Shown: piece by piece, positions 8,664-17,566 of the stretch | How the letters are laid out: the number at the start of each line of letters is the position of its first letter | How positions within the stretch are numbered: position 1 is the stretch's first letter | DNA from: Burkholderiaceae bacterium | Lineage (GTDB): Bacteria > Pseudomonadota > Gammaproteobacteria > Burkholderiales > WYBJ01 | DNA: 51,283 nt | Direction: 5' to 3' | Assembly: GCA_011525945.1 (NCBI GenBank) | Contig: WYBJ01000158.1 | Span: 1 to 51,283 of the forward strand | Made by a program: the position numbers and the translations under genes | Notes under the pieces: generated by a model | Database searches by the model: none | Told to the model about the DNA's origin: nothing | The model's input: the letters and a program-made list of their open reading frames with translations, nothing else

Positions 8664-11015
8664 CTACTCGCCGCTGGCCGCCTGCGCCGGCGGCGCGACA
8701 CGATCGAGCACCTCGGCGGCTTGCTCCGAAGACAGCGGATGGCTGAAGAGGAAGCCCTGCATCTCGTCGCAACCCTGAATGCGCAGGAAGCGCGCCTGTT
8801 CCTCCGTCTCCACACCCTCGGCGACGGCGCGCAAGTCGAAGCTGTGAGCCATGGCGATCACCGCGCGCGCCACCGCGGCGCCGTTTCCCGGTTGCGCGAT
8901 GGATGCGACGAACGAGCGGTCGACCTTGACGGCGTCGAGCGGAAAGCGCTGCAGGTGCGCGAGCGACGAGAAACCCGTGCCGAAGTCGTCCACGGCCACA
9001 CGCACGCCCTGCTCCTTCAACATGCGCAAGGCCCGCACCGCACGATCGGCGCTTTGCATGATGGTCGCCTCGGTGATTTCGAGTTGCAGGCTGCCGGGCT
9101 GCAAGCGCGTCGCGCGCAGCACGTCCTCGACACAGCCGACGAGGTTGCCGTGAGCGAAGTGGCGCGGCGATACATTGACGGCCACGCGCACCGGCTTGGC
9201 GCCCCGGTCCTGCCACATCCGTGCCTGCGCACACGCGGTACGCAGCACCCATTCGCCGATGTGGACCGCCAGGCCCGTTTCCTCCGCCAGCGGCATGAAA
9301 TCCGCCGGCGCGACGATGCTGTCGTCGGCGCGCCGCCAGCGCAGCAACGCCTCCATGCCGACCACGCCGCGCCCATCCATGTCGAACATGGGCTGGTAGA
9401 CCAGCAGCAGTTCGCCGCGCTCGAGCGCATGGCGCAGCGACGCCTCCAGATCCAGCCGCTCGAGCGACAGCCGGTTCATGTGCGGGGAATAGAACTGGTA
9501 CTGGTTCTTGCCCGCTTCCTTCGCCCGATACATGGCGATGTCGGCGTGCTTGAGTAGCGTGTCGGCATCCTGGCCGTCGTTGGGGTACGTCGCGATCCCG
9601 ATGCTGGCCGAGATGTGGAACTCGTGGCCATCGAAGAAGTACGGCTCGCCGGCCTGGTCGATGATCTTCTGCGCCACGCCCGCGACCTGCATGGCCGATT
9701 CATACTGCTCGATCAGGACGACGAACTCGTCGCCGCCGTGGCGTCCCACCGTGTCGCCTTCGCGCAGGCTGTCGCGCAGCCGCTCGGCCACCTCGCGCAG
9801 CAGCCGGTCGCCCGCCTCGTGTCCCATGGTGTCGTTCACCACCTTGAAGCGATCGAGGTCGATGAATAGAACGGCCGCCTTGTGATCGTAGCGCGTGGCC
9901 TGCGCCAGCGCCTGCCCAAGCCGCTGGCCGAAGATGGCGCGATTCGGCAGCCCCGTCAACGGATCATGGCTCACCACGAACTGCAGGCGACGCTCGGTTT
10001 CGCGGCGCGCGATGTGTTGCCCGATGAGAGCGCCGAGCTGGCCTGCGACGCGCAGCAGATCGCGCTCCGGCGCTCGTGCACTGCGTGCGTACAGCTCGAT
10101 GGCGCCGAACGTCTCGCCGTCCACGCATACCGGGAAGGCAAGCGCGGTGCGCAAGCCGGCCTCGCGTGCGGCGGTCGCAAGCGCGGCCGCTTCGTGCTCG
10201 AGCTCAGCGGCCCAGACCGGCATCGCACGGGTGAAAGCCTTGCGCGCGGGCGCATTCGGCTCCTGCGCACCGATACGCGTCGATTGCGCGACGGCGCCGA
10301 AGCGCTCGAGCACCGGATCGCCCGGCGCGTGCCACCATTCCTGGCAGCGCAAGGCGCCGTCCTCGGGATCGGCGACCCAATGCATTCCGCATATCCAGTC
10401 GGACAAGCCGCAGAACGCCTGAATCGCACGGATAACCGCATCGCCCGCGCCGTTGGATTCGGCCAGGCAGCGGGTGACCACTCCGTGCAGAATCATGTGA
10501 CGTTCGACACGCTTGCGCGGCGTGCTGTCGACGTAAATGCTCAGAACGGCGAAAACTCGACCGTCGCGATCCGTGAGCGCCAGGGCATGCACGTCGGCGC
10601 TGAAGCGGCTCGCATCGTTGCGCACGCACTCGATTTCGGCCTGCTCGACATGCTCGCCGTCGAGCACCCGCTGCAGGCGCCGCTCGGCCCCGAGCCGATC
10701 GGCGTCGGGTCCGAACGGCAGCGCGTGGCCGACGACTTCGGCGGCACGCCAGCCGAATAGCCTCTCCGCCCCGGGATTCCAGACGCGTATGCGCCCGTGC
10801 TGGTCTTCGACCACCACCGCCATCGGCGCACAATCCAGCAGGGTGCCGAGCCACTTACCGTTGTCGCCAGGATGCGGCAGCAAGGCGTCGGCGATGGACG
10901 GCGGATTCGATTCCTGACCCACAATGCTCTCGTTCTCGGGCCCGACAGATTGTGCGGGCTGCGACCGGAAACGCAAATGCCGTGCCGATGGATCGTCGGG
11001 ACGGCGGAATTGCAC
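8664..11015 (-). CDS. PAS-GAF-GGDEF-EAL cyclic-di-GMP signalling protein
   Basis: A 783-residue cytoplasmic protein with no obvious membrane segment. Domain order is PAS (about 50-170, LLDCAPMAVVVEDQHGRIRVWN), GAF-like (about 175-335), GGDEF (about 345-515) and EAL (about 520-770). The diguanylate-cyclase site is intact (RHGGDEFVVL), as are the phosphodiesterase motifs EALLRW, VNVSPRHF, LEITEATIM and DDFGTGFSSL, so both activities are chemically possible. The start is GTG at 11015, immediately preceded in frame by a stop codon, so there is no longer version. It probably couples a small-molecule or redox cue to cyclic-di-GMP level. Confidence 0.92.
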   Translation of the reverse strand: MQFRRPDDPSARHLRFRSQPAQSVGPENESIVGQESNPPSIADALLPHPGDNGKWLGTLLDCAPMAVVVEDQHGRIRVWNPGAERLFGWRAAEVVGHALPFGPDADRLGAERRLQRVLDGEHVEQAEIECVRNDASRFSADVHALALTDRDGRVFAVLSIYVDSTPRKRVERHMILHGVVTRCLAESNGAGDAVIRAIQAFCGLSDWICGMHWVADPEDGALRCQEWWHAPGDPVLERFGAVAQSTRIGAQEPNAPARKAFTRAMPVWAAELEHEAAALATAAREAGLRTALAFPVCVDGETFGAIELYARSARAPERDLLRVAGQLGALIGQHIARRETERRLQFVVSHDPLTGLPNRAIFGQRLGQALAQATRYDHKAAVLFIDLDRFKVVNDTMGHEAGDRLLREVAERLRDSLREGDTVGRHGGDEFVVLIEQYESAMQVAGVAQKIIDQAGEPYFFDGHEFHISASIGIATYPNDGQDADTLLKHADIAMYRAKEAGKNQYQFYSPHMNRLSLERLDLEASLRHALERGELLLVYQPMFDMDGRGVVGMEALLRWRRADDSIVAPADFMPLAEETGLAVHIGEWVLRTACAQARMWQDRGAKPVRVAVNVSPRHFAHGNLVGCVEDVLRATRLQPGSLQLEITEATIMQSADRAVRALRMLKEQGVRVAVDDFGTGFSSLAHLQRFPLDAVKVDRSFVASIAQPGNGAAVARAVIAMAHSFDLRAVAEGVETEEQARFLRIQGCDEMQGFLFSHPLSSEQAAEVLDRVAPPAQAASGE

Positions 11016-11229
11016 GACCCCCGTCGCCTAATCGAGCGCTACGCGCGCTTCGACAGCGTTCGCTCGCGCGGCCAAATTGCTTCTGTCCTCTCCCTTTGTT
11101 GCCGCCGCCGACCCGCGCCGCCGTCCGGTTACGCACCTGACATGGCCCGCGCGCGACATGCGTTCCGTCGTGGCTCGCGCCACGGCGCGCAGCCCGACGG
11201 GTGCGCAACACTCGCTCATGATTGCATTC

Positions 11230-12066
11230 TCAACCGCATTGCCAGCGCGCGCGGCGAGCGCCTTCGTCGCGCCACTGCGCCACGCGGCCGCGCACCTCGC
11301 CGAGGTTTACAAAAGCCATTGCAGCCGAAGTTCCGAGGCCCACGCTGTTGGTCGCACCGCGGGCGGTGATGACCGTCTTGATGCGGAAGGCGCGCCAGCC
11401 GCGCAGCGGCATGGTGTCGGGCAGTTGCGGCGGCGGCGAGGCGTTCTGCCAGATGCCGGCGATGCGGGTCTCGTAGGGCGTCGCACGGGCGCTGCGGTTA
11501 GCGGACACGAACTGCAACTCGAACCGAATCTGCCCGTGCGCACCCGCCCCGATACGGCCCCGGACGCGCCAGGGCGCGAGGAATTCGCCCTCCGCGCCGA
11601 TTGCCGCCACTTTCAGAGCCCGCTCGTTCTCGCTGGTGTCGATCGACATGTCGCGCCGGACGCTCGCCGGTCCGGCAGGCACGGCGCGCTCGAGCAGACG
11701 CAGCACGAGTTGCAGCATCATCAGCGGCCCATTGAAGCTGTCGAGTTCGCGCCCGCGTTCGAGCGGAACATCGCGGGCGAGCAGTGCGCCATCGGACACC
11801 AGCAACAACGCGCCGGCGCGCGCCTGCCCTGCGCGCGTTTCCTCCAGTTCGAGCAGGACGTCGCCGCCCGCTGCGCGCTCGAAGCGCCACTGCGCGGAGA
11901 ACCCCAGTCGCTCCTGCGTCACGCCGATGAGCACGCGATTGCCCTTGGCCCATTCGGAGCCGGTGTCCAGGGGAGTCGCCGCGCTCGACGCGGGCTCACC
12001 CGCAGCCAGCGCCGGCGCCAAGGCGAGCCAGATCCCGACCAACACCGTCTTGAACACGCGACCCAT
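11230..12066 (-). CDS. Exported protein of unknown function
   Basis: A 278-residue protein with a clear signal peptide (MGRVFKTVLVGIWLALAPALAAG, cleavage after about residue 22). The mature protein has alternating beta-rich segments and ends RARWQCG. I do not recognise its family. The start at 12066 is preferred because it begins the signal peptide, although the frame remains open to 12162. It probably lies in the periplasm or outer membrane. It is separated from the GGDEF/EAL gene by 214 bases and is divergent from the Bug gene at 12226, so it is likely a single-gene unit. Confidence 0.7.
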   Translation of the reverse strand: MGRVFKTVLVGIWLALAPALAAGEPASSAATPLDTGSEWAKGNRVLIGVTQERLGFSAQWRFERAAGGDVLLELEETRAGQARAGALLLVSDGALLARDVPLERGRELDSFNGPLMMLQLVLRLLERAVPAGPASVRRDMSIDTSENERALKVAAIGAEGEFLAPWRVRGRIGAGAHGQIRFELQFVSANRSARATPYETRIAGIWQNASPPPQLPDTMPLRGWRAFRIKTVITARGATNSVGLGTSAAMAFVNLGEVRGRVAQWRDEGARRARWQCG

Positions 12067-12225
12067 GTCTTGCGACTGCCTCCCGCGAAGCCGCAAGTGT
12101 ACTGACTCCCCGCGCATTGTGCACAAAGTCGCGCGCCGCACCGCATCCCGCGCGGCCGGCACGTTTGTTATAGTGCCCCCCGGCGCGCTCTATTGGCCAC
12201 CCGGGACGACCAACGAGGAGTTTTC

Positions 12226-13392
12226 ATGCCCGCAGTTCACACTACGCCCTCCCGGCTTGCCAAGCGGTGGAAGCGTTGGGATCAGGTCTTGCATGCTGCC
12301 GCGTGGTGTGGTCGTCTACGGCGAAACCTGCGATGCTGGCCGCGGTCGGGCCAGGTCCGGCACGCCGCACCCCGCCGCGACATGCCGCATCCGGCCCCGA
12401 TTCCCCGGGCCGCACAGTTCCGCAACGTCGTTTGCCTCCTCGCCGGCGCGATGGCGGCGGCGCTGCCGCTTGCGGGGGTGGCGCAAGACTATCCCATTCG
12501 CCCGGTGCGCGTGATCGTCGGTTTTTCTCCCGGGGGTGCGCCGGATCTCATCGCGCGCCAGATTGCCGAGCCGCTCAGTGCGCGCCTCGGCCAGACGTTC
12601 GTCGTCGACAACCGGGCGGGCGCCAATGGCGTCATCGGCGCCGACATCGTGTCGAGGGCCAATCCGGACGGCCACACGCTGCTGGTGACCTCGGCGTCGT
12701 TTGCCATCAATCCGAGCATCTACCGCAAGCTACCGTACGATCCGGTGCAGAGCTTTGCCGCGGTGACCAACATCGCACTCGGCGGCGGGTTGATCCTGTG
12801 CGTCAACGCGAGCTCACCCATCCACAGCGTCAAGGAGCTGATCGCGGCTGCCCGCAAGCCGGCGGCGGCGCTCACTTATGGCTCGGCCGGCATCGGCAAC
12901 TCGACCCATCTGACCGCGGCGCTGTTCAACGCGCGCGCGGGCACGCATATGTCGCATGTGCCGTACAAGGGTGCGGGACAGGCCATCGCCGCATTGCTCG
13001 GCGCGGAGGTGAACGTCTTGTTCACCTCCACCACTTCGAGCATGCAATACATCAAGGCGGGTCGCTTGCGAGCGCTCGCCTACAACCATTCCGAGCGTCT
13101 GGACGCGCTGCCCGATGTGCCGACCATGGCCGAGGCGGGCGTGAGCGGCACCGTGATCGAGGGCGGTAGCTGGTATGGCGTATTCGCGCCCGCGCACACC
13201 CCAGGCGCCATCGTCGTGCGGCTGCAGCGCGAGATCGCGCGAGCGGCCCGCGAACCGGCGCTGCGCGAGCGTTTCGCAAGTCTGGGTCTCACCCCGGACG
13301 GGCGGGCGCCGGAGGCGTTCAAAGCCTTCGTCGAGCGCGCGATCGCCCGCTTTCGCGAGCTGGTGAAGCTGGCGCAGATCGAGCCGCACTAG
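12226..13392 (+). CDS. Bug-family tripartite tricarboxylate transporter receptor
   Basis: A periplasmic solute receptor of the Bug/TctC family, which captures carboxylates and related anions. Core motifs are YPIRPVRVIVGFSPGGAPD, VVDNRAGANGVIGA, YDPVQSF, HVPYKGAGQAI and LPDVPTMAEAG. The start is uncertain. ATG 12226 has an excellent GAGGAG (12215-12220), but it places about 52 basic residues before the signal peptide. ATG 12382 gives a normal 336-residue receptor beginning MPHPAPIPRAAQFRN with a standard signal peptide, yet it lacks a ribosome site. A TATAGT box lies at 12169-12174. No TctA/TctB membrane subunits are nearby, which is common for Bug receptors. Confidence 0.88.
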   Translation: MPAVHTTPSRLAKRWKRWDQVLHAAAWCGRLRRNLRCWPRSGQVRHAAPRRDMPHPAPIPRAAQFRNVVCLLAGAMAAALPLAGVAQDYPIRPVRVIVGFSPGGAPDLIARQIAEPLSARLGQTFVVDNRAGANGVIGADIVSRANPDGHTLLVTSASFAINPSIYRKLPYDPVQSFAAVTNIALGGGLILCVNASSPIHSVKELIAAARKPAAALTYGSAGIGNSTHLTAALFNARAGTHMSHVPYKGAGQAIAALLGAEVNVLFTSTTSSMQYIKAGRLRALAYNHSERLDALPDVPTMAEAGVSGTVIEGGSWYGVFAPAHTPGAIVVRLQREIARAAREPALRERFASLGLTPDGRAPEAFKAFVERAIARFRELVKLAQIEPH

Positions 13393-13421
13393 CCCGTCGT
13401 GCCGTCAGCGCGGCAGGCGCC

Positions 13422-13613
13422 TAGTGTCCCGAGTCAGAAGCCGTTGCAACAATGTTCTTGATGCTCGCGACGCCACGAGTGGCAAAAGTGCCGAAATCGA
13501 CGCCAGACGCGAAGCGAACCGCAGCCAGGTTGGACACCTGGCGAGGATTCGCGACAAAGTATGGCGTCGATTTCGGCATCTTTTGTGCGGCGAACTTCTG
13601 ACTCGGGACACTA
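13422..13613. mobile_element. 188-bp MITE-like element, IS630/mariner type (copy 1)
   Basis: A complete non-autonomous element at 13424-13611. It is bounded by perfect terminal inverted repeats GTGTCCCGAGTCAGAAG and its complement. The dinucleotide TA is duplicated at 13422-13423 and 13612-13613 inside a CTAG context, the target choice known for IS630-type elements. A second, nearly perfect internal inverted repeat pairs 13483-13505 with 13562-13585 (one extra base on the right arm), and CCAGGT/ACCTGG forms a small hairpin in the centre, so the whole unit can fold into a long stem. There is no open frame for a transposase. A second copy in the same orientation begins at 51161. Confidence 0.88.
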
Positions 13614-14213
13614 GAGCTCGTTCACGTAGCGGGCAAGCATCTGTTCCTGCGTCTCGGCGGGTTCCGGCGAGCCGCTCTGCTCCTTGATCATCTGCCCCAT
13701 CGAGGGGAAGGTCGAACGCTCGATGCGGTTGTCGGGGCTCCAAAGCCGCGAGCGCATGAGCGCCTTGGCACAATGCAGATACGCCTCCTCGACCCGGATC
13801 TCGACCACGACGCGCGGCGTGTGGCGCTCGCCCTGGAAGCGCGCGAGCAACTCGGGTTCGTTGCGCAGCAGCGCCCGGCCGTTGATACGCAGCGTCTCGT
13901 CCATGCCGGGGATGAAGAATATCGTTGCGCAGCGCCCGCTCTGGACGATGTTGGCATACGAATCGAGCCGGTTGTTGCCGAAGGCATCCGGCAGGTGCAG
14001 CGTCACATCGTCGATGATGCGCACGAAACCCGGTGCGCCGCCGCGCGGCGAGGCATCGACCCGCCCGTCCTTGTCGACCGTGGCGAGCACCAGGAAGGGA
14101 GCCAGGCCGACGAACCGGCGGCAATGCACATCGAGCCGGGCGAGCTGCTTGATAACGGCGCGCGGCTTGGGCTCGGGGTAAACCTGACGCAACTGCTGAA
14201 GACTATCGATCAT
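13611..14213 (-). CDS. PPOX-class flavin-binding protein (pyridoxamine-phosphate-oxidase fold)
   Basis: A 200-residue protein of the FMN-dependent pyridoxamine 5'-phosphate-oxidase-like superfamily, resembling the MSMEG_1061-type subgroup: FLVLATVDKDGRVDASPRGGAPGFV, then LHLPDAFGNNRLDSYANI and GRCATIFFIPGMDETLRINGRA. These proteins reduce flavin or F420-type substrates; the true substrate is unknown. The ATG at 14213 is preferred because GGAG lies 8 bases upstream; an in-frame GTG at 14234 is the alternative. The stop codon TAG (13613-13611) lies in the CTAG target of the MITE-like element, which inserted exactly there without changing the protein. Confidence 0.85.
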   Translation of the reverse strand: MIDSLQQLRQVYPEPKPRAVIKQLARLDVHCRRFVGLAPFLVLATVDKDGRVDASPRGGAPGFVRIIDDVTLHLPDAFGNNRLDSYANIVQSGRCATIFFIPGMDETLRINGRALLRNEPELLARFQGERHTPRVVVEIRVEEAYLHCAKALMRSRLWSPDNRIERSTFPSMGQMIKEQSGSPEPAETQEQMLARYVNEL

Positions 14214-14328
14214 GATGCGCTCCACTCGGTTCACAGGCGCCGGCGACCGGCACGGCTGTCCGGCAGTTTACATCCGGGCACGCCGCGGCGAGGTGTGCGC
14301 GCGGCGGCGACCCCTTCGAGGGATGTCC

Positions 14329-15294
14329 TCAGGGCGGGTTGACACGATTCGGCGCCGCCCGGCCGGTCAATACCGCGATGACGTTGTGCGCGGCGGTCAT
14401 CGCCATGGCCAGCCGCGTCGCCCGAGTCGAGCTGCCGACGTGCGGTGCGAGCACCACGTTCTTCAGCGCCAGGAAGCCGCGATTGAAGTGAGGCTCGCCC
14501 TCGAACACGTCCAGCCCGGCGGCCCGGATCGTGCCGCGCGCCAGCGCCTCGATCAGGGCCGCATCGTCCACCACGCCGCCGCGCGCGGCATTGACGAGGA
14601 TCGCCGACGGCTTCATGCGCGCGAGCTCGGCTGCGCCGATAAGGTGATGCGTCGCGGCGCAATACGGTACCTGCAGGACGACGAAATCGGCCTCGGCGAG
14701 CAGCTCATCCATGGCGACATAGCGGGCCTGCAACGCACGCTCGAGCGCCGGCTCGACGCGCTTGCGGTTGTGGTAGAGAACACGCATATCGAAGCCTGCC
14801 GCACGCCGCGCGATCGCCTGCCCGATGCGCCCCATGCCGATGATCCCGAGCGTGGCATGGTGAACGTCGGTGCCGAGCAACTGCTTCAGGTACCAGCCGG
14901 TCCACTCACCGTTTCTCAGGTACGCCTCGGCCTCGGTGAGCCGGCGCGCCGTCGCGAGCATGAGCGCCCAGACCAGGTCGGCCGTGGTTTCATCCAGAAC
15001 ACCGGGCGTATTGGTGACGGCGATGCCGCGCGCGCTGCACGCGGGAACGTCGATGTTGTTGTATCCGACCGCGATGTTGCCGACCACTCGCAGACGCGGA
15101 CAGGCGTCGATCAGGGCGCTATCGATGCGGTCTGTCAACGCGCACATCACCCCGTCCTTGTCGGCCAGACGCGCGCGCAGTTCCTCCGGCGGGAGCGGCC
15201 GATCGGTCGGATTCGGCTCGACCTCGAGCTCGGCGCACAACTGCGCCAGCACCTCGTCGAACACTTCTCTCGTAACCAGGATTCTAGGTTTCAT
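14329..15294 (-). CDS. D-2-hydroxyacid dehydrogenase (glyoxylate/hydroxypyruvate reductase type)
   Basis: A 321-residue enzyme that interconverts 2-oxoacids and D-2-hydroxyacids with NAD(P)H. Motifs include VGNIAVGYNNID and TNTPGVLDETTADLVWALML (substrate domain), LGIIGMGRIGQAIA (nucleotide fold), NAARGGVVDDAAL with the active-site Arg, the Glu in DVFEGEPH and the His in LAPHVGSST. This pattern is typical of glycerate and glyoxylate/hydroxypyruvate reductases of the GhrB/GyaR group. The start (ATG 15294) begins MKPRILVTREVF, as in homologues. It lies 86 bases downstream of the CitE-like lyase, probably in the same transcript. Confidence 0.9.
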   Translation of the reverse strand: MKPRILVTREVFDEVLAQLCAELEVEPNPTDRPLPPEELRARLADKDGVMCALTDRIDSALIDACPRLRVVGNIAVGYNNIDVPACSARGIAVTNTPGVLDETTADLVWALMLATARRLTEAEAYLRNGEWTGWYLKQLLGTDVHHATLGIIGMGRIGQAIARRAAGFDMRVLYHNRKRVEPALERALQARYVAMDELLAEADFVVLQVPYCAATHHLIGAAELARMKPSAILVNAARGGVVDDAALIEALARGTIRAAGLDVFEGEPHFNRGFLALKNVVLAPHVGSSTRATRLAMAMTAAHNVIAVLTGRAAPNRVNPP

Positions 15295-15380
15295 CGTCGG
15301 ATTTGACGAAGCGATGCAGCGGATCGAAGCGAGCGTACCAGCCAGACGCAAGTATAACCATGCGACGCAGCCGCGCTTGA

Positions 15381-16253
15381 TCAGCGCTGCAATCGTTGCA
15401 TGATCTGCAGCACGCGCTTCGCTTTGGCGACGATCGGGTAGTCGACGAACTGACCGTCGACACGGATCGAAGCGAGCCCGGCGCGCTCGGCCTCCTCGAA
15501 AGCAGCCACGATCTTCAGCGCTCGGGCGTATTCTTCGGCGCTCGGGGTGAACACCTCGTGCACGACGCCGATCTGGTCCGGGTGGATGCACAAGCGGCCC
15601 TGAAAACCCATTGCGGCCGAGGTGCGCGCCGATGCGCGCAGGCCTTCGGCATCCTGCAAGCGCGCCCACACCGTGTCGATCGGCGCCTCCAGGCCGGCCA
15701 CGCGCGAATGAAGCACGATCTGCGCGCGCGCGTGCGCGAGCTCGGCTTCGTCGCGCGTCCATTGCATGTTCATGTCGAGCGTGAAGTCGGCCGCCCCGAA
15801 CACCACGCGCCGATGGCGTGCGCGCGAACCGCAAATCTCGCCGATGGCGGCGAGCGCCGCACCGGTTTCGATGATCGGCATGAGGTCGATCGCACCGGGA
15901 TCGAGTCCGCGTTCGCGCTCCAGCGCGCGCAGCAGCCAGTCGGCGGTGTGCAGATCGGCTGCGCGCTCGGCCTTGGGCAACAGGATGCCGTCGAGCCCCG
16001 GTTGCACGACCTCGGTCAGATCGCGATAGCACCATTCGCTGTCGAGGGCGTTGATGCGCACGTAGGCTCGCCCCGAGCGCGGTTTGCGCAAGCTTGCGGC
16101 GATGGTACTGCGCGCGTCCGCCTTCTCGGCGGCGGCAACGGCATCCTCGAGATCGAGGATCACCGCGTCGGCATCGAGGCCAAGCGCTTTCTCGACTCGC
16201 CGTGCATTGTTTGCCGGCACGAACAGCATGCTGCGCAGAATGCTCATCGCCAT
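15381..16253 (-). CDS. HpcH/HpaI (CitE-like) CoA-ester lyase
   Basis: A 290-residue member of the CitE-like lyase family, which cleaves malyl-, citramalyl- or related CoA thioesters in a Mg-dependent reaction. The N terminus RSMLFVPANNARRVEKAL and the Asp/Glu pattern AVILDLEDAV, VRINALDSEW, LMPIIETGAAL and FGAADFTLDMNMQW are diagnostic; the C terminus includes MGFQGRLCIHPDQIGVV. ATG 16253 is used, with a second ATG two codons later. Together with the adjacent CoA transferase, acyl-CoA dehydrogenase and MaoC hydratase it suits a C5-dicarboxylate or branched-acid route ending in acetyl-CoA plus a 2-oxoacid. This is an inference from context. Confidence 0.9.
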   Translation of the reverse strand: MAMSILRSMLFVPANNARRVEKALGLDADAVILDLEDAVAAAEKADARSTIAASLRKPRSGRAYVRINALDSEWCYRDLTEVVQPGLDGILLPKAERAADLHTADWLLRALERERGLDPGAIDLMPIIETGAALAAIGEICGSRARHRRVVFGAADFTLDMNMQWTRDEAELAHARAQIVLHSRVAGLEAPIDTVWARLQDAEGLRASARTSAAMGFQGRLCIHPDQIGVVHEVFTPSAEEYARALKIVAAFEEAERAGLASIRVDGQFVDYPIVAKAKRVLQIMQRLQR

Positions 16254-16374
16254 CCCCGTCTCGTTGCAGGCTCGCCCGAGCTCACTTTGGCGGCACCGCG
16301 CACGCGCGCCTGCAGCCTCGATCGGGCCGCAAACGCACGATGACGGCTCGACCGCGTCATGTGGGCGCGAAGGC

Positions 16375-17565
16375 TCAGATCACGCCCCGCTTGCGCAGCC
16401 CGGCGATATGCGCGCGATCGTAACCCAGCGCGGCGAGCACCTCGTCGGTGTGCGCGCCCAGCCCGGGCGCGGCGCGTTGCGGCAATTGCTCGCCGGCGAC
16501 GCGCACGGGATTGGCGACCATCCGGGCGACGCCGCCATCGCCGTAGCCGTAGTCGCGGACATTGTCGTGAGCGCGCACGAACTCGGACTCGAGCGCCTGC
16601 GCGACGTCGTACACCGGCGCGGCAGGCACCTTCCCGGCGAAACGCTGCAACCATTGCGCGGTGCAATCACGCTGCAGCACTTCGTCGAGCGCACGTTCGA
16701 GCTCGCCGCGGTTCGCCAATCGGGCGGCGTAGTCGGCGAAGCGAGGGTCGGCGATCCAGTCCGGACGCCCGAGCTCGTTCGCCAGAACCCGCCAGAACCG
16801 CTCCTTGTTGCACATGATCATGATCCAGCCGTCGCGCGTGCGATAAAGCTGTGACGGGGTGAGCGACGGATGCGATGAGCGTCGCTCGCGTCCCTGCACG
16901 ACGCCGGCGTTCAGGTACCACGTGGCGAGGTAGTTGAGGTTATGCAGCGCAACATCGAACAGGCTCACGTCGATGTCGCGCCCCACGCCGCTTGCACGTG
17001 CGCCGGTCAACGCGGCGAGCAATGCGTACGCGGCAGTCAACCCGGTCACGAGATCGACGATCGAGACGCCGAATTTGCACGGCGGTCCGTCCGGGTCGCC
17101 GGTCATCGACATGAGTCCCGTCTCCGCCTGCATCAGGTAGTCGTAGCCGGGCCATGCCGCGCGCGCACCGTCGCGTCCGTAGGCCGACAGATGCGCGCAG
17201 ACGATGCGAGGGTTCGCGGCCTTGAGCTGCGCATACGTCACGCCGAGCGCCGCCGGCAGATCGCCGCGCAGGTTGTCGAGCAAGGCGTCGGCCGAGCGCG
17301 CCAGATCGTGCAACACCGCGCGTGCATCGGGTGACTTCAGATCCAGCGTGACGCTCTTCTTGTTGCGGTTGAAGGTCTGGAAGAAATGGCTGTCGCGCGG
17401 GCCGAAAAAATGCGGCCCGACGCCGCGACCGACATCTCCGCCGTCGCGCGGGTTCTCGATCTTGATCACCTCGGCGCCGAGATCGGCGAGGTAGAGGCTG
17501 CCCCAGGGGCCGGCGCCGTACTGCTCGACCGCAATCACGCGCACACCATCAAGCGGCAGGCTCAT
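16375..17565 (-). CDS. CaiB/BaiF family CoA transferase
   Basis: A 396-residue class III CoA transferase that moves CoA between organic acids. The start MSLPLDGVRVIAVEQYGAGPWGS and the segments GAEVIKIENPRDGGD, FFQTFNRNKKSVTLDLK, ADALLDNLRGDLPAALG and ARAAWPGYDYLMQAETGLMS are typical. The catalytic Asp is expected at the end of the PGYD-type helix region. The ATG at 17565 lies one base after the stop of the coiled-coil gene (TGA-C-ATG), so translation is coupled. Context (acyl-CoA dehydrogenase, hydratase, CitE-like lyase) suggests activation of a dicarboxylate. Confidence 0.92.
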   Translation of the reverse strand: MSLPLDGVRVIAVEQYGAGPWGSLYLADLGAEVIKIENPRDGGDVGRGVGPHFFGPRDSHFFQTFNRNKKSVTLDLKSPDARAVLHDLARSADALLDNLRGDLPAALGVTYAQLKAANPRIVCAHLSAYGRDGARAAWPGYDYLMQAETGLMSMTGDPDGPPCKFGVSIVDLVTGLTAAYALLAALTGARASGVGRDIDVSLFDVALHNLNYLATWYLNAGVVQGRERRSSHPSLTPSQLYRTRDGWIMIMCNKERFWRVLANELGRPDWIADPRFADYAARLANRGELERALDEVLQRDCTAQWLQRFAGKVPAAPVYDVAQALESEFVRAHDNVRDYGYGDGGVARMVANPVRVAGEQLPQRAAPGLGAHTDEVLAALGYDRAHIAGLRKRGVI

Positions 17566-17566
17566 G

